From Pseudomonas psychrophila (GTDB lineage Bacteria; Pseudomonadota; Gammaproteobacteria; Pseudomonadales; Pseudomonadaceae): a stretch of DNA of 64,000 nt. Below are positions 49,655-57,446 of the stretch, piece after piece; the first letter of the stretch is position 1, and each line of letters opens with the position of its first letter. The translations under genes were made by a program, and so were the position numbers. The notes beneath the pieces were generated by a model, which saw only the letters and a list, made by a program, of their open reading frames with translations, did no database searches and had not been told where the DNA came from. Location of the stretch: assembly GCF_001043005.1 (NCBI RefSeq), contig NZ_JYKZ01000003.1, positions 248,001 to 312,000 of the forward strand. The letters run 5' to 3'.

Positions 49655-50533
49655 CTAGCGGGGGCGCAACAGGGTGCTGCTGGGCAGTTCGCCGAACAGT
49701 GTGCGGTAGGTTTCCGAGAACCGGCCCAGGTGCCAGAACGACCAGCGCATGGCGATTTCTGCCACAGTGGTTTGGGCGGGACAAAGGCGCAGCAAGTCGC
49801 GGCGGGCAAAATTCAGTCGGCGCAAACGTTGCCACTGGCTGGGCGAGACGCCGGTAAAGGACGTGAAACTGTGCTGCAACTGACGCACGGACACCCCGGC
49901 GGCATTGGCCAGTTGCAGCACGTTGAAGTGTTCCTGGGGGGCGGTCATGACCAGGTCGAATACGCGCTGGATCAGGCGTCGGTCATGGGCTAGGTGTTTT
50001 TGCTGGCTGTGATCGAGGGTCTGGCGCGGGCAGTCGAGGATATACAGGCAATCGTCGACCAGTTGCTGGGCCAGGCTTTCGTCGGGCAGGGGCGAATCAT
50101 CGACGGCCAGTTGCTGCAAGGTGCTGCTTAACCAGCGACCAAAAATGCGGCTTTGCTGGGACACCAGCGGCGTGAGGAACAGGCCATCGAGGTTGCTCAG
50201 GTTTTCCAGTTGCCTGAGGTAGCGGGGGCCGATGACGACCGAGACTTCCTTGTAGTTTTCCGGGGTGATCCAGGTGTTCTGGGTTTCTTCGTTGAGCAGA
50301 TAGAGCGAGCCGTTTTGCGTGTCAAAACTGAACACCAGCGAGGCAGCGGGTGCATGAAAATGCTGCTCGATGCGGGTGTTCATCTGCTCCTCAAACACCT
50401 CGATGCCGTTGAGTTGCAGGTGCACCACCTTGCCCTGGAAATACCCGGCGGACATTTGTTGGTAGTGTTCCTGCCAGCCTGCAATCACCAGTTGCTGATC
50501 CACGTCCGCCGTGTTGTGGGATTGAATCTGCAT
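49655..50533 (-). CDS. AraC family transcriptional regulator
   Basis: A 292 aa regulator. The N-terminal domain is a ligand or AraC-N type fold (MQIQSHNTADVDQQLVIAGWQEHYQQMSAGYFQG...) and the C-terminal double helix-turn-helix reads NVLQLANAAGVSVRQLQHSFTSFTGVSPSQWQRLRRLNFARRDLL and WSFWHLGRFSETYRTLFGELPS. The overall look recalls EutR-type regulators of amine use. It lies 130 bases upstream of the GS-like gene in the same direction, so it probably controls that cluster. Confidence 0.85.
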   Translation of the reverse strand: MQIQSHNTADVDQQLVIAGWQEHYQQMSAGYFQGKVVHLQLNGIEVFEEQMNTRIEQHFHAPAASLVFSFDTQNGSLYLLNEETQNTWITPENYKEVSVVIGPRYLRQLENLSNLDGLFLTPLVSQQSRIFGRWLSSTLQQLAVDDSPLPDESLAQQLVDDCLYILDCPRQTLDHSQQKHLAHDRRLIQRVFDLVMTAPQEHFNVLQLANAAGVSVRQLQHSFTSFTGVSPSQWQRLRRLNFARRDLLRLCPAQTTVAEIAMRWSFWHLGRFSETYRTLFGELPSSTLLRPR

Positions 50534-50641
50534 GGCTTGCTTCCTCGTGTTCCTGCTTGGGCAGGTATTGTCAGCAGACCCTATCAGCGGAAAAAAGGCC
50601 GCGCAAGACACGGATGGAGCAGGTCTCAGTGCTTAGGCATG

Positions 50642-50653
50642 TTGTCGTACAAC
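50642..50653 (+). promoter_or_regulatory. TCGTAC-centred operator candidate, site A (FadR-type regulator promoter)
   Basis: gttgtcgtacaac forms two 5-bp arms (gttgt/acaac) about 50 bases before the regulator start. The core ttgtcgtacaac recurs in related form at 53191-53202 and 53389-53400, upstream of two other genes of the galacturonate locus. Autoregulation is the likely role. Confidence 0.55.
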
Positions 50654-50703
50654 TGCTTGAGCTATGATGGCAGTTCATTCGCCAGCAGAAGTAAAGGCAC
50701 TTG

Positions 50704-51444
50704 ATGGACAACCCGAACGTCCAACCCCGAGCTCGCCAAAAGCATCGCAGCCTGGCCGAGGATCTGGTTACTGAGCTTTCCCGGCGGATTCGAGAGGGTG
50801 AGTTGGCACGTGCTGCAAAACTGCCGACCGAGTCGCAGGTCATGCAGGAGCACGGTGTCAGCCGTACGGTGGTGCGCGAGGCTATTTCCCGATTGCAGGC
50901 CAGCGGGCTTGTAGAAACCCGGCATGGCATTGGCACCTTTGTGCGGGACATCCCGAGCGCCAGCGGTTTTTATATCGACCCTGACAGCATTGTGACGCTG
51001 CACGACGTGCTGGCTGTGCTTGAGTTGCGCATCAGCCTGGAAGTGGAGGCTGCAGGCCTGGCGTGCTCGCGGCGAACGGATCAACAGCTGCAACTGATGC
51101 GCGACTCGCTCGATGCCCTGAATTCACCGGCAGTCAGTGTCGATTACGCCGTGTCTGCGGACTTCCAGTTTCACCAGCAGATCGCGTTGGCCACGGGTAA
51201 TCGTTACTTCACCGACATCATGTTGCACCTCGGGCTCAGCATCATCCCGCGCACCCGGCTGCATTCAACGCGCCATACCAGTGATGCGGGCCCTTATCTG
51301 GAGCGGTTGAGCCGCGAGCATGAGGACATTTACAAGGCCATTGCCCGGCGCGACTCCGATGCAGCCCGTGCGGCGATGCGTTTGCACCTCTCCAACAGCC
51401 GTGAGCGGATGCGCAAGGCGTATGAGTCAAGCCTGAAGGGATGA
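50704..51444 (+). CDS. FadR-type GntR regulator of the galacturonate locus
   Basis: A 246 aa regulator. The winged helix (SLAEDLVTELSRRIREGEL to HGVSRTVVREAISRLQASGLVETRHGIGTFV, about 17-80) and all-helical FCD domain (LELRISLEVEAAGLACSRRT, ADFQFHQQIALATGN, HEDIYKAIARRDSDAARAAMRLHLSNS) carry His residues that usually bind a metal and a carboxylic effector. This group controls sugar-acid genes. It is convergent with udh (11 nt apart). The ATG at 50704 is taken rather than a TTG at 50701. Confidence 0.88.
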   Translation: MDNPNVQPRARQKHRSLAEDLVTELSRRIREGELARAAKLPTESQVMQEHGVSRTVVREAISRLQASGLVETRHGIGTFVRDIPSASGFYIDPDSIVTLHDVLAVLELRISLEVEAAGLACSRRTDQQLQLMRDSLDALNSPAVSVDYAVSADFQFHQQIALATGNRYFTDIMLHLGLSIIPRTRLHSTRHTSDAGPYLERLSREHEDIYKAIARRDSDAARAAMRLHLSNSRERMRKAYESSLKG

Positions 51445-51455
51445 GTGCTGGCGCT

Positions 51456-52280
51456 TCACTCGCCGAAAGGCCCGGCAACCGCAAAGGCCCCGCCCTGATA
51501 CAGCCGGTTTGGGTCATCAGCCGCCAGTTCGGGCTGTTGTTCGAACTGTGGGCGAAACGGTTCTGAAGTGTCCTGCGGCGCAAAGCCCAGGTGCGAGGCA
51601 TGGCGGTTGCTCCACCACACATCCCTGTTATCGGAAACACCGTAGACCACACTATGGCCGACGTCGTGTGCCAGCAAGGCGCGCTCTACCAAGTGTTCAA
51701 GGTCGGAGTAGCTCAGCCAGGTCGACAGCATTCGGGTATTGCGGGGTGCGGTAAACGAAGAACCAATACGCAGGCTCACCGTCTCGATGCCATACCGGTG
51801 CAAGTAGAAGGTTGCCATGTCTTCGCCGTAAGACTTGGACAGCGCGTAATAGCCATCGGGACGACGTTGGGAGTGGGCATCCAGCGGCGTGTCCTGGGGA
51901 TAGAAACCTGTCACGTGGTTGGAGCTGGCAAAGACGATCCGCTTGATCCCGTGGATGCGCGCAGCCTCATAAATGTGAAAGGTGCCGCGAATATTGGCCT
52001 CGAGAATTTCTTCAAAGGGGCGCTCAACTGAAATCCCGCCCAAATGAACGATGGTGTCCACATCCTTGGCAAGTGCCGTAATGGCGGCTTTGTCGACCAG
52101 GTTGCAGGTGATGACTTCCTCATGTTCACCCTGACTGGGCGCCATCGGGCTGATATCCGAGATTCGAACGATGGTGGCGTGAGCCTGCAGGGTTTCTCTG
52201 AGTATCTGGCCCAGGCCACCGGCGGCGCCGGTGAGCAGAATGCGGTTGAAGGGTTTGTTAGAAGAGAGCGGTGTTGTCAT
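51456..52280 (-). CDS. udh: NAD-dependent uronate dehydrogenase
   Basis: Oxidises D-galacturonate or D-glucuronate at C1 to the aldarolactone. The 274 aa are an extended short-chain dehydrogenase: TGAAGGLGQ (NAD, 17-25), HLGGISVERPFEEILEANIRGTFH, and catalytic Tyr145 and Lys149 in YYALSKSYGED. The sequence is close to Pseudomonas/Agrobacterium Udh. The start at 52280 (MTTPLSS) has AGGACG-type bases upstream. It lies 87 bases after the porin gene, behind a hairpin. Confidence 0.92.
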   Translation of the reverse strand: MTTPLSSNKPFNRILLTGAAGGLGQILRETLQAHATIVRISDISPMAPSQGEHEEVITCNLVDKAAITALAKDVDTIVHLGGISVERPFEEILEANIRGTFHIYEAARIHGIKRIVFASSNHVTGFYPQDTPLDAHSQRRPDGYYALSKSYGEDMATFYLHRYGIETVSLRIGSSFTAPRNTRMLSTWLSYSDLEHLVERALLAHDVGHSVVYGVSDNRDVWWSNRHASHLGFAPQDTSEPFRPQFEQQPELAADDPNRLYQGGAFAVAGPFGE

Positions 52281-52326
52281 GGTCAGGTCGTCCTTTGATG
52301 GGGATTCAGGTCCGGGTGGCACAGGC

Positions 52327-52359
52327 CTGCCTGGCGCACGATGCGCGTACGCCAGGCAG
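52327..52359 (-). other. Hairpin between the porin gene and udh
   Basis: Stem ctgcctggcg/cgccaggcag (10 bp), 13-nt loop, no U run. Placed just after the porin stop on the minus strand. It probably stabilises the porin mRNA or lowers read-through into udh. Confidence 0.6.
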
Positions 52360-52367
52360 CACGCGCA

Positions 52368-53093
52368 TTACATGAAGTTGTACTGGACGCCAAGACGCCA
52401 GCGGGCCTGACGGTCGTCGGAGGTTGAGTTGACCTTGACGTCGCCGATCTCCATGAACGGAGCCCACTGCTTGTTGATCTTGTACTTCACGATCAGGTTC
52501 TGCTCGTAATCGCTCTTCTTGTTGTCGTAGCGGATGTAGTTGGTTTTGAAATAGATGGCCTGGTATTCAAAAGCCCACTTACCGGCCGGGGTGTAGCCCA
52601 CCCAACCTTCGATACGGTGAGTGTCCTGGTCATCCTTGATGTGATCGGGCAGGTCGCTGTTGACCTGGTCACGGTCGAGTTTCTTCATGTCCATGCGATA
52701 GCGGGTCGCGACGTAGAAGGTGTCGTTGATTTTGTAGGTGTACTTGAGGCCGAACTTGTAAGAGGTCGAGTCCTTCGAACTGTCCATCTGAAACGCTGGT
52801 GTCAACGTCGATTGCGGGCTCAACTTGTGGTTGTAGCTGACGGTGAACTCATGGCCGTTGTTGACCATGTTGTCGTAGGCGACGTCTTTGCGATCGCCGG
52901 CCGTGCGGTATTTCATTTCTGCTTCAAAGCCCAGACCACTGTCCAAGCGGTAGCCCAGCTTGATTCTGTCGGCGTGGGCGCTGTCTTCCTCAGTCATCTG
53001 GTGCCGGTAATTGATGCTGGCGGAATCGGCACTGACGTAGAAGGGCAGGCACAGGGTCGCGACAGTAACGAGCGTACGTAAAGGGTTGTTCAT
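52368..53093 (-). CDS. KdgM-family oligogalacturonate-type porin
   Basis: A 241 aa outer-membrane protein with a signal peptide (LVTVATLCLPFYVSA) and a beta-barrel of alternating residues. The opening SINYRHQMTEEDSAHADRIKLGYRL and the end RQARWRLGVQYNFM fit the 12-strand KdgM/NanC barrels that pass acidic oligosaccharides. It is transcribed away from the dehydratase operon across a 370-bp region with two operator-like sites. Confidence 0.85.
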   Translation of the reverse strand: MNNPLRTLVTVATLCLPFYVSADSASINYRHQMTEEDSAHADRIKLGYRLDSGLGFEAEMKYRTAGDRKDVAYDNMVNNGHEFTVSYNHKLSPQSTLTPAFQMDSSKDSTSYKFGLKYTYKINDTFYVATRYRMDMKKLDRDQVNSDLPDHIKDDQDTHRIEGWVGYTPAGKWAFEYQAIYFKTNYIRYDNKKSDYEQNLIVKYKINKQWAPFMEIGDVKVNSTSDDRQARWRLGVQYNFM

Positions 53094-53463
53094 ACGGCCT
53101 TCTTTTATTGTTTTTTTTGGGGTTCGTTTGAAACGGCTGCTACCAATCAGTTGTTACGGGCGGATCAAATGTTGCGCGCCGATATACGTTATCGTACGAC
53201 ATGTAACGAGTCTATGGGTTATAGGTGCTTTGGTAACATCTTGTTACATATGTTGATGTTTTACTCAGCCGTGGTGATGGATGAGTTATCTCGATGTTGT
53301 CCTTTAAGCCCCAGTAAATTGGGGCTTTCATGCGATTTTCAGGAGCGGTGTGCATTTTTAAAGGATGTTTATCAGTGTCTTTTCAATCGTTGTACGATGA
53401 CTTATGATCATTTCGACAGGCGATTGCTCTGATACACACCCAATAAAAAGGCGAACCACGTCC
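53094..53463. promoter_or_regulatory. Divergent promoter region with operator candidates, sites B and C
   Basis: No gene. Site B: on the minus strand, atgtcgtacgat (53191-53202), about 100 bases before the porin start. Site C: on the minus strand, tcatcgtacaac (53389-53400), 63 bases before the dehydratase start. Both share TCGTAC and flanks with site A at 50642. An A/T-rich segment with gcccc-agtaaatt-ggggc (about 53309-53328) can form a hairpin. Confidence 0.55.
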
Positions 53464-54618
53464 ATGAGAATTACCGCAGTCAACGTCCAGGTTTTTTCCT
53501 ATCCCACTCGCCGCGCAGTAGACAGCGCCGGCCATGCCCATCCCGGTGATGTCGCCCAGGCACAAATGGCGCTGCTGCGGATCCAGACCGAAGACGGCAA
53601 CGAGGGGTATGCCTTCGGTGCTCCCGAATTGATCAGGCCGTATGTGCTCGATGGCTTTGTGCGCAAAGTGCTGGTGGGGCAAAACGCATTTGATCGCGAA
53701 AAGATCTGGCATGAGCTGGCGCACTGGCAACGTGGCAGCGCCAGCCAGTTGACCGACCGCGCACTGGCACTGGTCGAGCAGGCGTTGTGGGATTGGGCAG
53801 GCCGCAAGCTGGGCGTGCCGGTGCACAAACTCATTGGTGGTTTCCGCGACAAGGTGCCTGCGTATGGGTCAACCATGTGCGGTGATGAATTACCGGGTGG
53901 TCTGGCGACGCCAGAAGATTACGGCCGGTTTGCCCAGACGCTGGTCGAGCGAGGCTATAAGGCGATCAAGCTACATACCTGGATGCCGCCGGTGTCCTTC
54001 GCCCCGAGCCCGCGCATGGATGTCAAAGCCTGCGCCGCCGTGCGCGAGGCAGTGGGGCCAGACATCGCCCTGATGCTCGATGGTTATCACTGGTACAGCC
54101 GCACTGACGCGCTGTACATCGGTCGCGAATTGGAAAAACTCAATTTTGCCTGGTTTGAAGAGCCCATGATGGAAGACTCGGCAGAGTCCTACGCCTGGTT
54201 GGCGGGGCAATTGGATATTCCGGTGCTGGGCCCGGAAAGCCTGGGTGGCAAGCACCTGAGTCGTGCCAGTTGGGTCAAGAACGACGTGTGCGATATTTTG
54301 CGCGCAGGCGTTGCCGGGGTCGGTGGAATTGCGCCGTGCCTGAAGGTCGCGCACATGGCGGAGTCGTTCGGCATGGATTGCGAGATCCACGGCAACGGTG
54401 CCGCCAACCTGGCGGTGGTCGGGGCCATCAAGAACTGCACCTGGTATGAGCGCGGCTTGCTGCACCCGTACCTGGATTACGACGAAGTACCCGCGTATCT
54501 CAAGCGCCTGGTCGACCCGATGGACAGTGACGGGTTTGTTCATCTGTCCGATTTGCCAGGGCTGGGTGAAGAAATCGATTTCGATTTCATCGAGACCAAC
54601 ACGCTCAAAAGCTTCTGA
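53464..54618 (+). CDS. Mandelate racemase/muconate lactonizing enzyme family protein
   Basis: An enolase-superfamily enzyme of 384 aa. Metal ligands are Asp206 (MLDGYHWYSR), Glu232 (FEEP) and Glu258 (GPES). Acid/base candidates are Lys169 and His171 (IKLHTW, a KxH instead of the usual KxK) and the Asp277/His309 dyad (CDIL, IHGNG). It heads the ABC/GH28 operon and lies beside udh, so it likely acts on an aldarate or aldarolactone, as a dehydratase or cycloisomerase. The exact reaction is open. GH28 and importer genes follow in the same direction. Confidence 0.85.
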   Translation: MRITAVNVQVFSYPTRRAVDSAGHAHPGDVAQAQMALLRIQTEDGNEGYAFGAPELIRPYVLDGFVRKVLVGQNAFDREKIWHELAHWQRGSASQLTDRALALVEQALWDWAGRKLGVPVHKLIGGFRDKVPAYGSTMCGDELPGGLATPEDYGRFAQTLVERGYKAIKLHTWMPPVSFAPSPRMDVKACAAVREAVGPDIALMLDGYHWYSRTDALYIGRELEKLNFAWFEEPMMEDSAESYAWLAGQLDIPVLGPESLGGKHLSRASWVKNDVCDILRAGVAGVGGIAPCLKVAHMAESFGMDCEIHGNGAANLAVVGAIKNCTWYERGLLHPYLDYDEVPAYLKRLVDPMDSDGFVHLSDLPGLGEEIDFDFIETNTLKSF

Positions 54619-54631
54619 TGTGTACCCGGCT

Positions 54632-54651
54632 AACCCGGTGAAAACCGGGTT
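54632..54651 (+). other. Intercistronic hairpin before the first binding-protein gene
   Basis: aacccgg, loop tgaaaa, ccgggtt; no U run. Between the dehydratase and the first substrate-binding-protein gene. Confidence 0.55.
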
Positions 54652-54690
54652 GTCCGAGCGCCCTATAACTATAAGAAAGGCACTCTCACC

Positions 54691-56301
54691 ATGAGCATTT
54701 CCCCTTTGCTTTGGGCGCGGGTATTGGCGATGGCCCTGGCGGTCACTGCAGTACCTGTGACGTATGCCAAGACTCCGGCCGACCAGCTGATTGTCGGCAT
54801 GAGCATGATCAACCTGTTATCCCTGGATCCGGCGGCAGCCACTGGCCTGGATGTGTCGGAGATCAATGCCAATCTGTACGACATGCTGCTGGTGCAGGAT
54901 GTGGCACAGCCAGATCGTCTGTTGCCCGCGCTGGCTGAACGCTGGCAGGTCAGTGATGACCGCAAGACCCTGACCTTTAACCTGCGCTCCGATGTGAAGT
55001 TCCAGTCAGGCAATCCTTTAGGCGCCGACGATGTTGTCTGGTCGTTGCAACGGGTACTCAAACTCAACCTGGCTCTGGCTTCGACCTGGAAGGCTTACGG
55101 ATTCAGTGCCGACAATGTTGACCGCCTGATCCGCGCCACTGACCCCAACACCGTTGTGATTGAACTGGCGCGGCCCACCGACCCGATGCTGGTGCTCAAT
55201 ACGCTGGCGACGTCCCCCAGTGCCTTTATCCTGGACCGTAAAAAAGTCCTGGAGCACGAAAAGAACAATGATCTGGGCGCCGCCTGGCTGGTGACCCATG
55301 CGGCTGGCAGTGGGGCTTTCGTGCTGAACGACTGGCGCGCCAATGACGTGATTCTGATGACCCGTTTCGATGGCTATTGGGGTGGCCCGGCCAAGCTCAA
55401 GCGTATCGTCATGCGCAACATGACGGAGTCGCAGTCCTTGCGGCTGATGATCGAGCGCGGTGATCTGGATATCGCCAAAGGCATGTCGGCCCCGGATATC
55501 CAGGCCCTGCAAAAAAATCCCGATATACGTACCCAAAGCCTGCAGCGCGGCACCCTTTACTACGTGGCCTTGAGCGTGAAGCAGCCGATGTTTGCCGATG
55601 CCCGGGTTCGCCAGGCCGTGCGTTCGCTGATCGATTATCAGGGCATCAACCAGACCGTGATGCCGCACTACGGCGTGATCAATCAGCGGCCTTTGCCCTT
55701 GGGGCTACCCGCACGGCTGCCCGATCCGGGCTACCAGTTGAACGTCGATCAAGCCAAAAAGCTCCTGGCCGAAGCGGGCTATCCCAACGGTTTCAAGACT
55801 TCTATCCGGGTGCTGACCGAGCCGCCGTTTATCAACATCGCCTCCAGCCTTCAATCGACTCTGGCCCAGGCCGGGATCGAGGCCAGCATCATCACCGGCA
55901 CCGGCAACCAAGTTTACGGCGCCATGCGCGACAGGTCCTTTGACATCATCGTCGGCCGTGGCGGCGGCGGTGCTGAACGCCATCCCCATTCCAGCCTGCG
56001 CACCCTGGTCTATAACCCCGACAACCGCGATGAAGCCAAGCTCAGCAACTTCCAGGGCTGGCGCACATCGTTCTACAGCCCGGAACTGAACACCCTGATC
56101 GAAAGCGCCGAAGTGGAGCCCGATGCTGCCAAGCAACTGGCCCAGTACCGCGAGATTCAGGAGCAACTCGACCAGCAGGTCGGGGCCATCCTGCCTGTCT
56201 CGCAGATGACTGACACGGTGCTGGTATACGGCGATGTGGTTGATTTCCAGGGCCATACGGCGGCGACCACGCGCTACAAAGACGTCTACAAAAATCGCTG
56301 A
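54691..56301 (+). CDS. ABC transporter substrate-binding protein, family 5 (first copy)
   Basis: A 536 aa periplasmic SBP_bac_5 (DppA/OppA-type) protein with a signal peptide cut after VTYA. The mature part starts KTPADQLIVGMSMINLLSLDP. Family motifs include LPALAERWQVSDDRKTLTFNLR, VRQAVRSLIDYQGI and KKLLAEAGYPNGF. It is a clear paralogue of the protein at 57447-59057; one visible difference is an extra GGGG stretch before AERHPHSSLRTLVYNPDN. In this locus it likely binds an oligogalacturonide rather than a peptide. Confidence 0.9.
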   Translation: MSISPLLWARVLAMALAVTAVPVTYAKTPADQLIVGMSMINLLSLDPAAATGLDVSEINANLYDMLLVQDVAQPDRLLPALAERWQVSDDRKTLTFNLRSDVKFQSGNPLGADDVVWSLQRVLKLNLALASTWKAYGFSADNVDRLIRATDPNTVVIELARPTDPMLVLNTLATSPSAFILDRKKVLEHEKNNDLGAAWLVTHAAGSGAFVLNDWRANDVILMTRFDGYWGGPAKLKRIVMRNMTESQSLRLMIERGDLDIAKGMSAPDIQALQKNPDIRTQSLQRGTLYYVALSVKQPMFADARVRQAVRSLIDYQGINQTVMPHYGVINQRPLPLGLPARLPDPGYQLNVDQAKKLLAEAGYPNGFKTSIRVLTEPPFINIASSLQSTLAQAGIEASIITGTGNQVYGAMRDRSFDIIVGRGGGGAERHPHSSLRTLVYNPDNRDEAKLSNFQGWRTSFYSPELNTLIESAEVEPDAAKQLAQYREIQEQLDQQVGAILPVSQMTDTVLVYGDVVDFQGHTAATTRYKDVYKNR

Positions 56302-56307
56302 AAGTGG

Positions 56308-56325
56308 CGCGGGTAAACGCCCGCG
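56308..56325 (+). other. Intercistronic hairpin after the first binding-protein gene
   Basis: cgcggg, loop taaacg, cccgcg, 6 bases after the stop. It likely raises the amount of binding protein relative to permease. Confidence 0.55.
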
Positions 56326-56364
56326 TCCTTGGTGCACCGGTGCCCGATAGATCAGGAGTTCACT

Positions 56365-57402
56365 ATGTTTGTTTCGACAGCCTCTGTGTTGGGAGCGCGT
56401 ACTTCCAACGCCGCCCGGCGGGTCAGCACGGTCCTGGTGACCTTGCTCGGCCTGCTGGCTCTGACGTTCGTGATTGGCCGGGTCATGCCGCTGGACCCGG
56501 TCCTGGCGGTGGTCGGGCCGGACGCGGACAGTTCCACCTATGACCAGGTCTACCGGGCAATGGGCCTGGACAAGCCGATCTGGACCCAGTTCGGCCTGTA
56601 CCTCAATGACCTGCTGCACGGCAATTTCGGTAACGCGCTGTTAACCGGTCATCCGGTGCTTGAAGACATTCTGCGGGTCTTCCCGGCAACCATCGAACTG
56701 GCAACGCTGGCGATCCTGTTCGGGGTGCTCATCGGGTTGCCGTTGGGGGTCTGCGCTGCCAGTAACCAGGGGCGCATGGGTGACCATATTGCCCGGGTCA
56801 TCACACTGTTCGGTTACTCCACGCCGATCTTCTGGCTGGGCATGATGGGCCTTCTGGTGTTCTACGCCTGGCTTGGATGGGCGGGTGGGGCAGGGCGCAT
56901 CGACCTGGCCTACGACGGCATGGTGCCCGAAGTGACCGGGTTGCTGCTCATCGACACCAGCCTGGCCCGGGACTGGGATGCGTTTGCCAGCGCCATGCGC
57001 CACATCCTGTTGCCTGCACTGATTCTGGGCCTCAACTCGGTGGCCTACATCAGCCGCATGACACGCAGCTTCATGCTCGAACAACTCTCCCAGGAATACA
57101 TCATTACGGCGCGGGTCAAGGGTCTGTCCCGGCGCCAGGTGGTCTGGGGGCATGCCTTTCGCAACATCCTGGTGCAACTGCTGACGGTCGTGGCCCTGGC
57201 TTACGGGTCGCTGCTCGAAGGCGCGGTATTGATCGAGATGGTATTTGCCTGGCCCGGTTTCGGCCAGTACCTGACCAGCAGCCTGATGCTCGGCGACATG
57301 AATGCCGTGATGGGATGCGTACTGGTAATCGGCTTGATCTTCGTCGCGCTCAACCTGATCAGTGATGCCTTGTACAAGGTGTTTGATCCGCGCACCCGCT
57401 AG
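56365..57402 (+). CDS. ABC transporter permease, DppB type
   Basis: A 345 aa inner-membrane permease with six helices. It has the oligopeptide-permease B features VLVTLLGLLALTFVIGRVMPLDPVLAVVG and the EAA loop TARVKGLSRRQVVWGHAFRNILVQLLT. The ATG at 56365 has GGAG 8 nt upstream; a longer frame is not used. It lies between the two binding-protein genes. Confidence 0.93.
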   Translation: MFVSTASVLGARTSNAARRVSTVLVTLLGLLALTFVIGRVMPLDPVLAVVGPDADSSTYDQVYRAMGLDKPIWTQFGLYLNDLLHGNFGNALLTGHPVLEDILRVFPATIELATLAILFGVLIGLPLGVCAASNQGRMGDHIARVITLFGYSTPIFWLGMMGLLVFYAWLGWAGGAGRIDLAYDGMVPEVTGLLLIDTSLARDWDAFASAMRHILLPALILGLNSVAYISRMTRSFMLEQLSQEYIITARVKGLSRRQVVWGHAFRNILVQLLTVVALAYGSLLEGAVLIEMVFAWPGFGQYLTSSLMLGDMNAVMGCVLVIGLIFVALNLISDALYKVFDPRTR

Positions 57403-57446
57403 TCCGACTGCAGCACCTTAATAACTATAAGAAGAAGGATTTTTGA

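Noticed and set aside
55705-56619. 304-codon minus-strand frame across the first binding-protein gene
   Set aside because: Antisense shadow that spans a gene boundary and an intercistronic hairpin.
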